The notes beneath the pieces are model-generated. The model had not been told where the DNA came from. It made no database searches and was given only the letters and a program-made list of their open reading frames with translations. 6,311 nucleotides of DNA, taken from assembly GCA_905215815.1 (NCBI GenBank), contig CAJMRN010000092.1, positions 1 through 6,311 of the forward strand, in the 5' to 3' direction. Both the position numbers and the translations under genes were made by a program. This DNA comes from an uncultured bacterium. Its GTDB lineage: Bacteria; Actinomycetota; Coriobacteriia; Coriobacteriales; Coriobacteriaceae. Positions 5,183-6,311 of this stretch are shown in pieces; positions within the stretch are counted from its first letter, which is position 1, and the number at the start of each line of letters is the position of its first letter.

Positions 5183-5764
5183 ATGCAGGAGCTTGAGGAT
5201 CGTATTCGCCATGACGGCATCGTAAAGGCCGGTAACGTCCTTAAGGTTGATGCCTTCCTCAACCACCAGTGCGACGTTGAGCTGTTCGACCACATGGGTG
5301 CCGAGTGGGCCCGTCTGTTCGAGGGCGTCGAGATCAACAAGATCCTGACGATCGAGGCTTCGGGCATTGGCATGGCCTGCATCGCGGCTCAGCATTTTGG
5401 TGGCGTGCCAGTGGTCTTTGCCAAGAAGGCACAGTCCATCAACCTCGACGGCGAGCAGTATGCCACGACCATCTACTCCTTTACCAAGCAGAAGGAGTAC
5501 CCGGTCATCGTTGGTAAGCGTTTCCTGTCCGAGGGCGACAAGGTACTGATTATCGATGACTTCTTGGCCAACGGCTGCGCGCTCGAGGGTCTTATCAAGA
5601 TTTGCGAGGCTGCGGGTGCCGAGGTGTCCGGGATTGGCATTGCCGTGGAGAAGGGTTTCCAGGGCGGCGGCGACCGTCTCCGGGCCGCAGGTGTCAACCT
5701 GAAGTCCCTGGCCATCATCGAGTCCGCCGAGCCCGGCAACATCGTCTTCCGGGGCGAGGACTGA
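5183..5764 (+). CDS. xpt: Xanthine phosphoribosyltransferase
   Basis: This cytoplasmic purine-salvage enzyme converts xanthine and PRPP to XMP and diphosphate, feeding GMP synthesis. The 193 aa product matches the Bacillus-type Xpt in length and motifs. LKVDAFLNHQ at 20-29 is the family N-terminal signature. TIEASGIGMA begins at 56. YSFTK at 98-102 lies in the flexible loop. VLIIDDFLANG at 121-131 is the PRPP-binding motif with paired Asp125-Asp126. EKGFQGGGDRL at 156-166 is the family segment near the base-binding pocket. All expected motifs are present and there is no signal peptide. The ATG at 5183 has AAGGGG at 5170-5175 seven nt upstream. The 159-nt gap after the transporter gene contains a candidate promoter and a leader hairpin, so the gene is probably transcribed on its own. 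In Bacillus, xpt is controlled by a guanine riboswitch; none of its conserved core is seen here. No clear terminator follows, apart from a T-run at 5804-5809 without a good stem. Confidence 0.96.
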   Translation: MQELEDRIRHDGIVKAGNVLKVDAFLNHQCDVELFDHMGAEWARLFEGVEINKILTIEASGIGMACIAAQHFGGVPVVFAKKAQSINLDGEQYATTIYSFTKQKEYPVIVGKRFLSEGDKVLIIDDFLANGCALEGLIKICEAAGAEVSGIGIAVEKGFQGGGDRLRAAGVNLKSLAIIESAEPGNIVFRGED

Positions 5765-5812
5765 TCCTCTGCATTTTCCGCGGCACTCTGTAAGATTCGT
5801 CTCTTTTTTCCG

Positions 5813-5860
5813 TCTGATAGGATAGCGGAACGATCGTTCCCTATCTTCCGGCGCATCAGA
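5813..5860 (+). promoter_or_regulatory. Extended palindrome upstream of the lipoprotein gene
   Basis: The core GGAACGATCGTTCC at 5827-5840 is a perfect 14-base palindrome. It is flanked by GATAG (5821-5825) and CTATC (5841-5845) with C5826 bulged, and further out by TCTGAT (5813-5818) and ATCAGA (5855-5860). It ends just before the ribosome binding site. It could be a dimeric repressor operator, a leader hairpin, or both. TAGGAT at 5818-5823 is a weak -10 candidate within it, with no good -35. Confidence 0.6.
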
Positions 5861-5877
5861 AAAAGGAGGACTTTTCC

Positions 5878-6311
5878 ATGAAACGGCCCCCACTGTTTCT
5901 GGTACTGCTGACCCTGGCCCTAGCGCTGCTCCCCAGCTGTACGCCGCCGGGAGGCGGAGCCGACGCAAAGCCGGTCATCTACCTCTATCCGGAGGCGGAG
6001 ACCGATGTCACCGTTACCCTGGACTATGACGGGGAACTGACCTGTGTTTATCCCGTCATGAATGGAAATTCCTGGATGGTCACCGCCAGCCCCGACGGGA
6101 CGCTGACGGACGCGGTCGGTCAGACCTACAATTACCTCTACTGGGAGGGCGTCAGCCGGACGGAATATGACTTCTCCCAGGGCTTCTGCGTACCAGGCAG
6201 GGACACCGCCGCCTTTTTGGAGGACACCCTGGCCACTCTGGGTCTGAACCGCCGGGAGGCCAACGAGTTTATTGTCTACTGGCTGCCCCCCATGGGGGGG
6301 GACGCCTATAA
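5878..6311 (+). CDS. Putative lipoprotein with KPVIYLYP motif (3' truncated by window end)
   Basis: This open frame runs off the window edge, giving 144 residues without a stop. A basic N-terminus (MKR) and a hydrophobic run end in the lipobox LPSC at 18-21, so the protein is probably exported, lipid-modified at Cys21 and anchored outside the membrane. After a Gly-rich linker it has KPVIYLYP at 31-38, YLYWEG at 86-91, a GFCVPGRDT segment at 102-110, and NEFIVYWLPPM at 129-139. I recognise this motif order from uncharacterised secreted proteins of Firmicutes but cannot assign a function. The start is well supported by AAGGAGG just upstream with 8 nt spacing. Codon use differs from the other genes: GGG, GGA, CGG and CCC are frequent. 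Its strong clostridial-style ribosome site and family also point away from an actinomycete. The eight-G run at 6293-6300 is in frame and need not be an error, because the family motif continues after it. Confidence 0.85.
   Translation, partial: MKRPPLFLVLLTLALALLPSCTPPGGGADAKPVIYLYPEAETDVTVTLDYDGELTCVYPVMNGNSWMVTASPDGTLTDAVGQTYNYLYWEGVSRTEYDFSQGFCVPGRDTAAFLEDTLATLGLNRREANEFIVYWLPPMGGDAY

Noticed and set aside
6293..6300. Frameshift at the run of eight G
   Set aside because: The reading frame on both sides agrees with the expected motif (WLPPM then GGDAY), so no frameshift is needed.

Overview
The window reads as chromosomal DNA of a GC-rich actinomycete. The style suggests a gut member of the Coriobacteriia such as Collinsella, but that placement is an inference from gene content, codon use (mostly G or C at third positions) and overall look; no search was run. 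The last ~500 bases look different and recall high-GC Clostridia (Oscillospiraceae-like), so the window may be a chimeric contig or carry recently acquired DNA.

Layout from left to right. Bases 1-260 hold no credible protein gene but have an unusual run of short hairpins. Bases 275-636 are the RNase P RNA gene (rnpB, type A) with an extended -10 promoter just upstream. Bases 637-910 have no convincing gene but contain a nested 99-nt inverted repeat and a possible 37-codon minus-strand ORF. Next come a YigZ/IMPACT-family gene (914-1549, +) and a strong terminator. A convergent gene for a small C_GCAxxG_C_C redox protein follows (1617-2063, -). It is divergent from metY (2294-3577, +), which encodes O-acetylhomoserine sulfhydrylase. 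metY is followed by a strong terminator and, only 26 nt later, by an MFS efflux transporter gene (3719-5023, +). Then comes xpt, xanthine phosphoribosyltransferase (5183-5764, +). The right end is a truncated lipoprotein gene (5878 to beyond 6311, +) with a KPVIYLYP motif.

The genes are mostly housekeeping: tRNA 5' processing, methionine/homocysteine synthesis by direct sulfhydrylation, purine salvage, and export. Nothing shows them forming one system. What recurs is RNA structure: stable hairpins lie directly upstream of the Shine-Dalgarno sequences of the redox gene, xpt and the lipoprotein gene. I found no CRISPR array, tRNA, insertion sequence or multi-gene defence system. The best leads are the taxonomic discontinuity near 5765-5880, the nested hairpin after rnpB, and the hairpin-plus-SD leaders.
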